This document shows, in pieces, positions 36,737 through 45,739 of a DNA stretch of 64,000 nt (position 1 is the first letter of the stretch; every line of letters begins with the position of its first letter). The stretch comes from an uncultured Clostridia bacterium (GTDB lineage: Bacteria; Bacillota; Clostridia; Lachnospirales; CAG-274): NCBI GenBank assembly GCA_944383305.1, contig CALWOZ010000003.1, positions 1 through 64,000 of the forward strand. Reading direction: 5' to 3'. A program made the translations under genes and the position numbers. The notes below the pieces were generated by a model. It made no database searches. It was given only the letters and a program-made list of their open reading frames with translations, and was not told the origin of the DNA.

Positions 36737-36942
36737 GATAAACCCTCCTAATAATAATCTGTCTTATTTTTTCTATTATACACTATATATTTTAATAATT
36801 CAATTCATTTTTTAAGCTATAATTAAATATATATTATAGTATATATATTTTTTTATATTTTTTCAAGTATAATATTAAATTTATGCTATAATTTTAATTA
36901 TTGTATAAATAATATAGTGGTTTAAATCTGCTATAATAAATA

Positions 36943-37656
36943 TTAAGTCATATATTTAAAAATAGGTGGTTTATTTATATCATCTATATATAAAAATCCT
37001 TTTTCTTCTGGCTTAAAATTTTTAACTATTTCATTTAAAGTATTTATTTTTATATTTAAGCCTTCTCTATTTCCCAAAATAATATCTAAATTTTCCATAT
37101 ACAGATGAATATCTTCTAAATTTGATATATCTATTTTTAATATTTGTTTTAAATCTTCTTTATCTTTTATAGCATTTGTAATCTCCATAACAATTGAAAA
37201 TGCTTCGTCATTATCGGTTTTTAACTTTTTACCAATAGTAAAGCTATCAAAATTTAATCCATAAATTATAGGTAATGGTTCTGTATAACTAGACTTAATA
37301 TCTACAACCATACCACTTTCATCTATATACATATAGTCATTTATATATGGTACATAGCCAACTATTTGTCTTTCAGTAATATCTATTGTTACAGTATCGG
37401 GTAACTTTTTTGTTAATTTAACACTTTCTATGTAATAATTATTTTTTAGTCTTCTTTTGACTATAAAATTATTAAAACTAAGAATATTAGTAGTTTTATC
37501 TAATTTTATTTGTCGTATAATATCTGCTTTTTCTAATGTTTCTAATCCATTTATTTCTATATTTTTTATATTAAGCCACGGAGATAGCATTAATAACATA
37601 ACTATAAAAATTAATAACGCTATCCCCATTAAAATATAAGTATATATTTTTTTCAT
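36943..37656 (-). CDS. ftsQ: cell division protein FtsQ/DivIB
   Basis: The 237-residue bitopic protein has a short cytoplasmic start, one membrane helix (about residues 5-27), a POTRA domain (IKNIEINGLETLEKADIIRQ) and the FtsQ beta domain with ESVKLTKKLPDTVTIDITER. It links FtsL/FtsB to peptidoglycan synthases at the septum. It begins 9 bases after murA, so both are in one unit, a trimmed version of the division-and-wall cluster. Confidence 0.9.
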   Translation of the reverse strand: MKKIYTYILMGIALLIFIVMLLMLSPWLNIKNIEINGLETLEKADIIRQIKLDKTTNILSFNNFIVKRRLKNNYYIESVKLTKKLPDTVTIDITERQIVGYVPYINDYMYIDESGMVVDIKSSYTEPLPIIYGLNFDSFTIGKKLKTDNDEAFSIVMEITNAIKDKEDLKQILKIDISNLEDIHLYMENLDIILGNREGLNIKINTLNEIVKNFKPEEKGFLYIDDINKPPIFKYMT

Positions 37657-37664
37657 TAGCTCAC

Positions 37665-38924
37665 CTAATCTTTAATGTATTTTATATCTGCTCCTAATAA
37701 ATTAAGCTTTTTGTCTAAATTTTCATATCCTCTGTTTATATAGCAAGCGCCTTCTACAACAGTCTTTCCTTTAGCAAAAAGTCCAGCTGTTATAAGACCT
37801 GCGCCTCCTCTTAAATCTTTTGAAAAGACAGTGGTTCCTGTTAAGTTATCTACTCCATTTATAATAAATGTATTGTCATTTTCTAAAATATTACACCCTA
37901 ATTTATTAAGCTCTGCTATATGCTTGTTTCTAGCCTCAAATATATTTTCTTTTATAGTACTTGTTCCCTTTGCAACAGCCAAAAGGCTCATAATTTGTGG
38001 TTGAAGGTCTGTTGGGAAATATGGATAAGGCTTTGTTTCTAAAAATTCTATTGGCTTTATTACGTTGGGTGCTTTTATGTTTATGCTATTTTTATTAGTG
38101 TGTATTATACAACCAGTACTTTCTAAAATTTCTATTAAAGATGTTAAATACTGTGGGTTTATTCCATCTATTTTTGTATGTCCATTTGTTATAGCACTCA
38201 TACATAAAAAAGTCCCTGCTTCTATTCTATCTGGCATTATTGTATATTCTACTAATTCTTTTAATTTATCTACACCTGTTATAGTTATAGTATCTGTACC
38301 AGCTCCACTTATATTAGCTCCCATTTTTATTAAGAAGTTTGCCATATCTATTATTTCTGGCTCTCTAGCACAATTTTTTATAATAACTTTACCATTTACA
38401 AAAATAGAGGCAAGAATAATATTTTGAGTAGCTCCTACACTAGCAAAAGGTAAATTTATAGTAGTAGGCGTTATATTATTTACACTAGCTTTTATAATTT
38501 CATTTTCTTCATTTATGTTTATTCCCATTTTTTCAAAGGCTAAAAGGTGAAAATCTATTGGTCTTTTTCCAAGATTACAACCACCAGGATAGCATATACT
38601 AGCCTCTTTAAATCTAGATATTATAGCACCTAAAAATACTATGGAAGAACGCATTTTTTTGACTAAATCTTGATTAACAGTTGTCTTATTCATATTTTTA
38701 GAATTTACGATTACTGTATTTTCTCCATAGTCAACATCACAGCCTAAATCCCTTAATATATCTATGGCTACCATTGTATCTAAAAGCATAGGTACATTTT
38801 TTAAAATTGATATACCACTGTTTAAAACCGTTGAGGCAAGTATAGGTAAAACAGCATTTTTAGCCCCACTTACAAAAATTTGACCACTTAGTTTGTTTCC
38901 ACCTTGTACTATATATTTACCCAT
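37665..38924 (-). CDS. murA: UDP-N-acetylglucosamine 1-carboxyvinyltransferase
   Basis: MurA transfers enolpyruvate from PEP to UDP-GlcNAc, the first committed step of peptidoglycan synthesis and the target of fosfomycin. The 419-residue protein carries the catalytic cysteine in YPGGCNLGKRPIDFHL (near residue 118), so it should be fosfomycin-sensitive in principle. YFPTDLQPQIMSLLAVAKG is another family block. Firmicutes often have two paralogs; which one this is cannot be told. It precedes ftsQ by 9 bases. Confidence 0.95.
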   Translation of the reverse strand: MGKYIVQGGNKLSGQIFVSGAKNAVLPILASTVLNSGISILKNVPMLLDTMVAIDILRDLGCDVDYGENTVIVNSKNMNKTTVNQDLVKKMRSSIVFLGAIISRFKEASICYPGGCNLGKRPIDFHLLAFEKMGININEENEIIKASVNNITPTTINLPFASVGATQNIILASIFVNGKVIIKNCAREPEIIDMANFLIKMGANISGAGTDTITITGVDKLKELVEYTIMPDRIEAGTFLCMSAITNGHTKIDGINPQYLTSLIEILESTGCIIHTNKNSINIKAPNVIKPIEFLETKPYPYFPTDLQPQIMSLLAVAKGTSTIKENIFEARNKHIAELNKLGCNILENDNTFIINGVDNLTGTTVFSKDLRGGAGLITAGLFAKGKTVVEGACYINRGYENLDKKLNLLGADIKYIKD

Positions 38925-38990
38925 ATATAACCCTCCAAAAAATTCATATTTTATATTATGAAAGGTTATATATTTTGGTTACATATTTTA

Positions 38991-41207
38991 TTAAGCTTTT
39001 TTTAGTTTAGATAAATTTGCCATAAGTTTCTTTTCTCCAACGTTGTCAAAACTTATAGTTACCTCATAGTCTGCACCTGCTGGTTCTATTTTTAGAACAG
39101 TACCTTGTCCAAATTTAAAGTGTTTTACTGTATCTCCAACTTGAAAATCTAAAAAGACATTTTTAGGTGCAGGTATATCTCTTTTTAAATATGCAGATAC
39201 GTTAGGCTTATAAGATGGCTGTGGTCTATATTTATTTGAAGTTTCCTCACTTGTAGAAAAAGAAATTTTTTGTTTTTCTGGTTTTTCTTTTATATTTATT
39301 AATTCTTGTGGCATCTCTTTAAAAAATGATGATGTAGCATTATTAATGTATCTACCGTGTTGTAATCTGGATTTTGCATTTGTAATATATAATTCTTTTT
39401 TAGCTCGTGTTATACCTACATATAAAAGTCTTCTTTCTTCTTCTATATCAGTTGGATTTCCACTAGTTAATGCACGATATGTAGGGAATATTCCCTCTTC
39501 AAATCCAACTATAAAAACAACAGGAAACTCAAGACCTTTAGAACTATGTAATGTCATTAAAGTTACTACATTATCTCCATCTTCCATAGAATCTATATCT
39601 GCCACTAAAGATACTTCTTCTAAAAACTTTGTAAGAGATACATCTTCTTCACTTTCTTCATATTCAACTGCTTTACTAACAAATTCTTCTAAGTTTGATA
39701 TACGTCCTAAGGCTTCATCTGTGCCTTCTTTTCTAAGTTCTTCTGTATATTCTGTTTTATATAATATATAGTCTATTAAATCTGGTATTGATAATTCCCC
39801 AGCTTTTTTTATAAAGTCGGATATAAGACTATAAAAATCTACTACACTTTTTGTTTTTCTACCTAAATCTGATATTTCATCTGCTTTAGATAAAGCTTCA
39901 AAAAGTGTTATATTATTGTTTAAAGCATACTCACTAGCTTTTAGTATAGTAGCATCACCTATACCTCTTTTAGGAACATTTATTATTCTTTTTAAAGATA
40001 TTTCATCATCAGGATTTTCTAATACTTTTAAATAGCTTATAATATCTTTTATTTCTTTTCTTCCATAAAAGTTTACACCGCCGTATAACTTATATGGTAT
40101 AGACAAAAATACAAGTTGTTCTTCTAAAATCCTAGACAAACTATTATTTCTGTATAATATAGCAAAATCTTTATAACTATATCCATCTTTCATTTTATTT
40201 AGTATTTCATTTGCTACAAATACAGCCTCTTCTCTGTCTGAATTACACTTTTCATAATTTATAAGAGAGCCTTGTTCATTTTCTGTCCAAAGATTTTTTT
40301 CTTTTCTTCCAAAATTATTTTTTATAACAAAGTTTGCCGTATCTAATATAGTTTTACTTGAACGATAATTTTGTTCAAGTTTTATAACTTGTGCATCTTT
40401 AAAGTCCTTTTCAAAGTCTAATATATTATTTATATCAGCACCTCTCCAACCATATATACTTTGGTCATCATCACCTACTACACAAATATTTTTATATTTA
40501 TTAGCTAAAAGTTTTATTAATGTGTATTGGCTAGTACTAGTGTCTTGATATTCATCTACCATTATGTACTTAAAACGTTCTTGATAATATTCTAAAACAT
40601 CTGGGTTATTTACAAAAAGTTGTACTGTTTTAAATATAAGGTCGTCAAAGTCTAAAGAATTGTTAGCTTTTAATCTCTCTTCATATGCTATGTATATATC
40701 AGCTATTAATTTTTTTCTAAAATCTGAATCTACATTTTGAGCATATGTAGTAGCTGTAATAAGTTTATCTTTTTGTCTGCCTATTTCATTTAATGCTGCT
40801 TTGGGACTTAGTAAGTCATCATTTATTTTATAATCTTTCATTATGTCCTTTATAAGACGCTCTGAATCATCTGAATCATATATTGTAAACTTGTTTGTAT
40901 AACCTATTTTATCTATATCTCTTCTTAAGATACGAACACAAAGAGAATGAAAAGTAGATACTAATACTTGATTTCCCTCTTCACATATATTAAATACCCT
41001 TTCTTTCATTTCTCTTGCGGCTTTGTTTGTAAAGGTAATAGCTAATATATTAAAAGGTCTTACTCCTTGTTCTATAAGATATGCTATTCTATGTGTTAAA
41101 ACTCTAGTCTTTCCAGATCCAGCCCCTGCTAACAAGAGAAGAGCTCCATCTGTTTTTAAAACTGCTTCTCTTTGCATAGGGTTTAATGTATTTAATCGTT
41201 CTTTCAT
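38991..41207 (-). CDS. pcrA: UvrD/PcrA-type superfamily 1 DNA helicase
   Basis: The 738-residue 3'-5' helicase works in repair and in removing RecA or RNA polymerase from DNA. Motifs in order: AGAGSGKTRVL (Walker A, about 30-40), DEYQDTS (motif II, about 220), GDDDQSIYGWRGA (motif III), QNYRSS (motif IV), LMTLHSSKGLEFPVVFI (motif V) and ERRLLYVGITRAK (motif VI). The C-terminal FQVGDTVKHFKFGQGTVLKI tail is the PcrA tail that binds RNA polymerase, which separates it from Rep. It precedes the VanZ-like gene's position on the minus strand: VanZ-like starts upstream, 17 bases away. Confidence 0.95.
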   Translation of the reverse strand: MKERLNTLNPMQREAVLKTDGALLLLAGAGSGKTRVLTHRIAYLIEQGVRPFNILAITFTNKAAREMKERVFNICEEGNQVLVSTFHSLCVRILRRDIDKIGYTNKFTIYDSDDSERLIKDIMKDYKINDDLLSPKAALNEIGRQKDKLITATTYAQNVDSDFRKKLIADIYIAYEERLKANNSLDFDDLIFKTVQLFVNNPDVLEYYQERFKYIMVDEYQDTSTSQYTLIKLLANKYKNICVVGDDDQSIYGWRGADINNILDFEKDFKDAQVIKLEQNYRSSKTILDTANFVIKNNFGRKEKNLWTENEQGSLINYEKCNSDREEAVFVANEILNKMKDGYSYKDFAILYRNNSLSRILEEQLVFLSIPYKLYGGVNFYGRKEIKDIISYLKVLENPDDEISLKRIINVPKRGIGDATILKASEYALNNNITLFEALSKADEISDLGRKTKSVVDFYSLISDFIKKAGELSIPDLIDYILYKTEYTEELRKEGTDEALGRISNLEEFVSKAVEYEESEEDVSLTKFLEEVSLVADIDSMEDGDNVVTLMTLHSSKGLEFPVVFIVGFEEGIFPTYRALTSGNPTDIEEERRLLYVGITRAKKELYITNAKSRLQHGRYINNATSSFFKEMPQELINIKEKPEKQKISFSTSEETSNKYRPQPSYKPNVSAYLKRDIPAPKNVFLDFQVGDTVKHFKFGQGTVLKIEPAGADYEVTISFDNVGEKKLMANLSKLKKA

Positions 41208-41224
41208 TTTTATTTCTCCTAAAT

Positions 41225-41680
41225 TTAATATTTATTTTTTATTTTTTTATTTAAGACAAAAAATAAGCTTACTATTATTATGCCTATCATAGCTCCAAAA
41301 AAATCTAATAAAACATCTTTTACAGAAGAAGTTCTTCCGTCAGAATATATTTGTATATATTCATCTATAACAGGTATAAATATAGCCAAAAACATAGGAA
41401 ACCCTATTATACTAAAAATTTTATTTGTAAATGCTTCAAAAGTAAGCATAAGAAAAACACCTAATGTAAAAAACTCTACAAAATGTGCAAGCTTTCTTAT
41501 AAAATACCCTTCTAACTTAAAGTTTAATCCTATACTATTTATTATATTATTTATAAAATTTAAAACAGTTGTACTAGCATTTGATGAACTTTCACCATTT
41601 TGAATAGAGTTATAAAATATAAACATTACTACTAATATTGTAACTATCAAATAAACTATTTTTTTTAAATTTAGACGCAT
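41225..41680 (-). CDS. VanZ-like family membrane protein
   Basis: The 151-residue protein has four predicted membrane helices and the VanZ pattern: an early FYNSIQNGESS stretch, RKLAHFVEFFTLGVFLML (about residues 62-79) and DEYIQIYSDGRTSSVKDVLL. VanZ confers low teicoplanin resistance in enterococci, but most VanZ-like proteins have unknown roles. AGGAGG precedes the ATG. pcrA begins 17 bases downstream, so the two are probably co-transcribed. Confidence 0.88.
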   Translation of the reverse strand: MRLNLKKIVYLIVTILVVMFIFYNSIQNGESSSNASTTVLNFINNIINSIGLNFKLEGYFIRKLAHFVEFFTLGVFLMLTFEAFTNKIFSIIGFPMFLAIFIPVIDEYIQIYSDGRTSSVKDVLLDFFGAMIGIIIVSLFFVLNKKIKNKY

Positions 41681-41830
41681 ATAGCCTCCTTTAAAACTCT
41701 TTTATAATATTATATTTAAAAATATAATATTTGTAAATAACCAATCTATAATCAATTTATTTTTTTAATATTTTTTAGTATTATTATTTAAAAATATAAT
41801 ATTTTAATTAAATATGATTTATAATTTTAA

Positions 41831-42107
41831 AGACCATAGATTTATCTATAGTCTCAGATTGTAGACAAAATAGATAGTGGTCTTTATATTAGTTTTACAT
41901 TTTTAAATGCTTTGCATTTAAAAATTTTAATCACAAGACGGGGCTTTGCCTCGGATTGTGTAAAAAGCTAGATTTTTAGGGGCTTTAGCCCTTGTACGAG
42001 AAAATCAGCTTTTTTACTTTAATTCAGTTTCTAAAAGATGAAAATTCATCTTTTAGAAAGGCTGTAGACTTTGTCTACAGCCTAGACCATAGATTTATCT
42101 ATAGTCT
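41831..42107. repeat. array of seven hairpins flanked by identical 24-bp palindromic repeats
   Basis: The 24-base hairpin at 41831-41854 recurs identically at 42084-42107. Between them lie perfect or near-perfect stems at 41900-41924 (11 bp), 41932-41960, 41962-42015 (long arms with an inner GGGGC-TTTA-GCCC), 42028-42059 (15 bp) and 42060-42082 (10 bp). Several close on CTTTG or TTT loops. The high end overlaps the last codons of ispE. No reading frame is present. It may be an intergenic repeat element or a structured RNA processed from the ispE transcript. Confidence 0.75.
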
Positions 42108-42986
42108 TATGTCTTTACTATAAACATTAAATGGTTTAGTAATAAACACTTCTTTTATGTTTAATTTATATTCTAAATTTCTTTTAGCAATTGCTGCTTG
42201 CTTTTTTTGTTTAAATATTCCAAAAACAGCAGAACCACTCCCACTCATAAGACTTCCCAAAGCACCATTTTTAATCATCGAGTTTTTTATGTCTGCTATT
42301 ATAGGGTATTTTTGTATTGATACAGTTTCTAAAACATTACATAAATTTTTGCTAATGCCTTCTATGTCTTGCTTTTCTAAATAATATATTATTTTTTCTA
42401 TATCTGGTCTTTCTTTTATATTAGATAAATCTAAACTTTTAAAAACAGAGGCAGTAGATATACTAATATTAGGTTTAGCTATTAGTATATAACAATGAGG
42501 AAAAGGACTTAAAGGGGATAACTTTTCTCCTATTCCTTTAGCAAGATACGTCCCTCTTTTGATACAAAATGGAACATCTGCTCCAAAGTCTTGTCCTATT
42601 TTTAATAATTCCTCGTTAGATATTGGAAGTTTAAATAACTTTCTCATACCAATTAAAGTGGCAGCACAGTCTGCACTTCCCCCAGCAAGACCAGCACATA
42701 TTGGTATACTTTTTATTAACTTTATATTTATACCATATTTTATATTGTAATTTTCTTTTAAATATTTTGCCGTTTTATAAACTAAGTTTTTACTATCTGT
42801 TGGTAACCAATAAATATTTGTATTTATAACTATGTCATTTGTAAATGTTTTAGATATAGTTATAGAATCTGATAAGTTTATAGACTGCATAACCATCTCT
42901 AAATTGTGATATCCATTTTCTAATCTTTCCACAACATCTAAAGCAGGATTTATCTTTGCCTTTGCATATAACTTTATTCTTTCCAT
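42099..42986 (-). CDS. ispE: 4-diphosphocytidyl-2-C-methyl-D-erythritol kinase
   Basis: IspE phosphorylates CDP-methylerythritol in the MEP route to isoprenoids. The 295-residue GHMP kinase has the N-terminal AKAKINPALDVVERLENGYH, the ATP-binding PICAGLAGGSADCAA loop (about residues 94-108) and the C-terminal SGSGSAVFGIF. ATG 42986 behind AGGGTG is used; the open frame extends 22 codons further, but these are A/T-rich and unlike the family. Its last codons lie in a hairpin repeat. Confidence 0.95.
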   Translation of the reverse strand: MERIKLYAKAKINPALDVVERLENGYHNLEMVMQSINLSDSITISKTFTNDIVINTNIYWLPTDSKNLVYKTAKYLKENYNIKYGINIKLIKSIPICAGLAGGSADCAATLIGMRKLFKLPISNEELLKIGQDFGADVPFCIKRGTYLAKGIGEKLSPLSPFPHCYILIAKPNISISTASVFKSLDLSNIKERPDIEKIIYYLEKQDIEGISKNLCNVLETVSIQKYPIIADIKNSMIKNGALGSLMSGSGSAVFGIFKQKKQAAIAKRNLEYKLNIKEVFITKPFNVYSKDIRL

Positions 42987-43112
42987 ATTTATCACCCTAA
43001 CTTTGTTTACTTTCATATATTTTAACACATAAATTATAAAATAAAAACACAAATTTTAATAAAATATAAGAAAAAAATAATAAAAATATAAAAAAAAATA
43101 AATTAAAAACAC

Positions 43113-43141
43113 TTGACGTTTTTGCAAAGTAATAATATACT
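43113..43141 (+). promoter_or_regulatory. promoter of the fatty-acid synthesis operon
   Basis: TTGACG (43113-43118) and TATACT (43136-43141) are spaced by 17 bases, about 50 bases upstream of the fabT start codon. Confidence 0.82.
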
Positions 43142-43153
43142 TTGAATATCAAA
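43141..43153 (+). promoter_or_regulatory. FabT-type operator
   Basis: TTTGA-ATA-TCAAA is an inverted repeat with a three-base centre. It matches the TTTGAxxxTCAAA core bound by FabT in streptococci and lactococci. It begins at the last base of the -10, so a bound repressor would block transcription start. The adjacent first gene encodes a FabT-like regulator, giving an autoregulatory loop. Motif seen; binding inferred. Confidence 0.75.
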
Positions 43154-43191
43154 AGATTTTTTAAACCTTTGTATTATATGGAGGATATAAT

Positions 43192-43641
43192 ATGAAAAAA
43201 ACTTTAGATACTATTAGTGGACTTATATCTAGCGTCTTTTATGACATAATTAAGCTAGAAGAAAATTTTTTAAAAAATAATAAATATAAAGATGTGTCCT
43301 CTAAAGAGATAAGAACTATTGAGGCAATAGGTATTAATAGACCTAAAAGTATGGGCTCTATTGCTAAAAACCTTGATATAACTCTTGGCACACTAACAGT
43401 TTCTATCACAAACCTTGAAAAGAAAGGATATGTTAGACGTGAAAAATCTCTTAATGATAAAAGAGTTGTAAACGTAATGCTTACAGAAAAAGGTAAAAAG
43501 CTTTTTAGACTTCATAAAAAATTTAAACAAAATATTATGAAATCAATAGTTATAGACCTTACTAATCAAGAAAAAGAGATTTTTAATGGTGCATTAAATA
43601 GAGTTAGTCAAATATTGCATAAGCAATATATAAATACTTAA
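43192..43641 (+). CDS. fabT: MarR-family regulator of fatty-acid synthesis (FabT-like)
   Basis: A 149-residue MarR protein with a winged helix (about residues 45-110): KSMGSIAKNLDITLGTLTVS as recognition region and a wing around RREKSLNDKRVVNVMLTEKG. FabT represses fab genes when bound to acyl-ACP carrying long chains. The assignment rests on being the first gene before fabH, on the size and on the FabT-like operator in its promoter. GGAGG precedes the ATG. Confidence 0.87.
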   Translation: MKKTLDTISGLISSVFYDIIKLEENFLKNNKYKDVSSKEIRTIEAIGINRPKSMGSIAKNLDITLGTLTVSITNLEKKGYVRREKSLNDKRVVNVMLTEKGKKLFRLHKKFKQNIMKSIVIDLTNQEKEIFNGALNRVSQILHKQYINT

Positions 43642-43653
43642 AAGGAGAAATAT

Positions 43654-44628
43654 ATGTTTAATTCAAAAATAATCTGTTTTGAAAGCTATGTGCCTGAAAA
43701 AATCATAACAAACGATGAACTTTCTAACATTGTAGATACTTCTCACGAATGGATATATACACGAACAGGTATATCTAAAAGACGTATTTCTACTGTTGAA
43801 AATACTTCTGACTTAGCTATAAATGTAGGTAAAGCACTTATTAAAAACTCTAATATAGCACCAGAGGATATAGATATAATAATTGTAGCTACAATAACAC
43901 CTGACCATCTTACTCCCTCTACTGCTTGTATAGTACAAGGAGCAATAGGTGCAAAAAATGCTTTGGCTTTTGATATAAACGTAGCTTGTTCTGGTTTTGT
44001 TTATGCTTTATCTGTTGCTGATAAGTTTTTAAAATCTGGTCTATACAAAACTGCTTTAGTTATAGGGGCTGAAACCTTATCTAAAATAGTAGACTGGTCT
44101 GACAGAGGAACTTGTGTATTATTTGGAGATGGCTCTGGTGGAGCTCTACTAGTAGCTAGTGAAGATGAAAATAGTATTATTGCAGAAGATTTAAAGGCTG
44201 ATGGTATGTGTTGGCAAGCCATAACAGGAGGTAGCATAGGAATAAATAATGCCTTTATAAAAGATAAAAAAGAAAATCCATTTTATTTACAAATGAATGG
44301 TAGAGATGTATTTAAGTTTGCTACAAAAACTGTTCCAAAAAGTGTACAACAAGTTTTAGACAAATCAAACCTTAGCTTAGATGATATAAAATATATAGTA
44401 CCTCATCAAGCTAACTTAAGAATAGTAGAGGTAGTAGCTAAAAAGTTAGAAGTTGACTTAGATAAGTTTTACTTAAACTTACAAGACTATGGTAATACTT
44501 CTGCTGCTAGTATACCTATTGCATTAGCCGAAATGTCAAAAAAAGGTATATTAAAAAAAGATGATAAAATAATTATTACAGGCTTTGGAGGCGGACTTAC
44601 GTGGGCTTCTATGCTTATAAAAATATAG
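43654..44628 (+). CDS. fabH: 3-oxoacyl-ACP synthase III
   Basis: FabH condenses acetyl- or branched acyl-CoA with malonyl-ACP to start chains. The 324-residue protein has the triad Cys112 (VACSGFVYAL), His (VPHQANLRI, near 245) and Asn (YGNTSAASIP, near 275). AGGAG lies before the ATG, 12 bases after fabT. The last segment GFGGGLTWASMLIK is typical. Confidence 0.97.
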   Translation: MFNSKIICFESYVPEKIITNDELSNIVDTSHEWIYTRTGISKRRISTVENTSDLAINVGKALIKNSNIAPEDIDIIIVATITPDHLTPSTACIVQGAIGAKNALAFDINVACSGFVYALSVADKFLKSGLYKTALVIGAETLSKIVDWSDRGTCVLFGDGSGGALLVASEDENSIIAEDLKADGMCWQAITGGSIGINNAFIKDKKENPFYLQMNGRDVFKFATKTVPKSVQQVLDKSNLSLDDIKYIVPHQANLRIVEVVAKKLEVDLDKFYLNLQDYGNTSAASIPIALAEMSKKGILKKDDKIIITGFGGGLTWASMLIKI

Positions 44629-44634
44629 GTTACT

Positions 44635-44730
44635 ATGGATAAAATAAAGTTACTTATATCTATTATACTAGGTATGGCTCTTGGTAGTATATTAGGTATA
44701 ATAGTTTATAATATTTTTAATAAAATATAA
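44635..44730 (+). CDS. putative 31-residue membrane peptide
   Basis: ATG 44635 opens a 31-codon frame that begins 6 bases after the fabH stop and ends at TAA 44728-44730. The product is MDKIK followed by one hydrophobic helix with small-residue motifs (GMALGSILG) and a short polar end. Only AGG upstream serves as a weak ribosome site. It occupies the slot where acpP normally lies in this operon type. It could be a real small membrane protein or chance; no family is known to me. Confidence 0.4.
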   Translation: MDKIKLLISIILGMALGSILGIIVYNIFNKI

Positions 44731-44767
44731 ACTTAATAAAATATAAAAAGGTTAAAAAGGTGATAAT

Positions 44768-45709
44768 ATGAAATCAAATTTATGTGATATATTAGGTATT
44801 AAATACCCTATTTTTCAAGGAGCAATGGCTTGGATATCTGACGGAGAGTTAGCAGCTAGTGTATCTAATGCTGGTGGACTTGGTATAATAGCTGGAGGTA
44901 ACGCTCCAGGTGAGGTTGTTCGTGAAGAGATAAAAAAGGCAAAATCTTTAACAGATAAACCTTTTGCAGTAAACATTATGCTTTTATCTCCTTTTGCAGA
45001 AGAGGTTGTAAAAGTAGTATGTGAAGAAGGTGTAAAAGTTGTAACAACAGGAGCTGGTAACCCTGCTAAATATATGGATTTATTTAATGAACATAATATT
45101 TCTGTAATTCCTGTTATTCCTTCAGTTGCTCTTGCTCAAAAAATGGAAAAAATAGGTGCAAAAGCAGTTGTAGCAGAAGGTATGGAAGCCGGAGGACACA
45201 TTGGTAAGCTTACTACTATGGCTTTAGTTCCACAAGTGGTAGACGCTGTTAATATACCAGTTATTGCAGCAGGTGGTATAGCAGACGGAAGAGGTTGTGC
45301 TGCTGGATTTATGCTAGGTGCTCAAGGTGTACAAATTGGTACAAGATTTTTACTTGCAAATGAATGTAACATACACGAAAACTATAAAGAAAAAGTAGCT
45401 AAAGCTAAAGATATAGATACTGTTATTACAGGACAAATAACAGGACACCCTGTTCGTGTATTAAGAAATAAACTAGCTAGACTTTATGATACAGTAGAAA
45501 GAGAAGAACTAAGAAAAGAATCTCCAGATATAGAAAGAATAGAAAAATTAGGTTCTGGTGCTTTACAAAGAGCCGTAAAAGAAGGAGATGTAGAAAACGG
45601 TTCTGTTATGGCAGGTCAAATCGCTGGTATGGTTTCTAAAAGACAAAGCTGTGAAGAAATTATACAAGAACTTGTTAGTGAATTTGACGCTTTAATGGGT
45701 AATAAATAA
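44768..45709 (+). CDS. fabK: enoyl-ACP reductase II (FMN-dependent FabK)
   Basis: FabK reduces the enoyl-ACP double bond with NAD(P)H and FMN. It is unrelated to and naturally insensitive to inhibitors of FabI. The 313-residue TIM barrel of the nitronate monooxygenase/FabK family has YPIFQGAMAWISDGELAASV at the start, AEGMEAGGHIGKLTTMAL (about residues 137-154) and GGIADGRGCAAGFMLGAQGV for the FMN phosphate. AAAAAGGTG precedes the ATG. No fabI occurs in the window. Confidence 0.95.
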   Translation: MKSNLCDILGIKYPIFQGAMAWISDGELAASVSNAGGLGIIAGGNAPGEVVREEIKKAKSLTDKPFAVNIMLLSPFAEEVVKVVCEEGVKVVTTGAGNPAKYMDLFNEHNISVIPVIPSVALAQKMEKIGAKAVVAEGMEAGGHIGKLTTMALVPQVVDAVNIPVIAAGGIADGRGCAAGFMLGAQGVQIGTRFLLANECNIHENYKEKVAKAKDIDTVITGQITGHPVRVLRNKLARLYDTVEREELRKESPDIERIEKLGSGALQRAVKEGDVENGSVMAGQIAGMVSKRQSCEEIIQELVSEFDALMGNK

Positions 45710-45739
45710 TTTTAAGTTATATTATTAAGGAGAAAAACA

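Noticed and set aside
39346-39771. Plus-strand open frame of 141 codons
   Set aside because: Antisense to pcrA with no independent support.
42987-43052. Longer N terminus for ispE
   Set aside because: The 22 extra codons are A/T-rich and unlike the GHMP kinase start; AGGGTG supports ATG 42986. The same reasoning removed upstream extensions of glmM, accC, the PAP2 gene, the first HtrA gene and the first siderophore permease.
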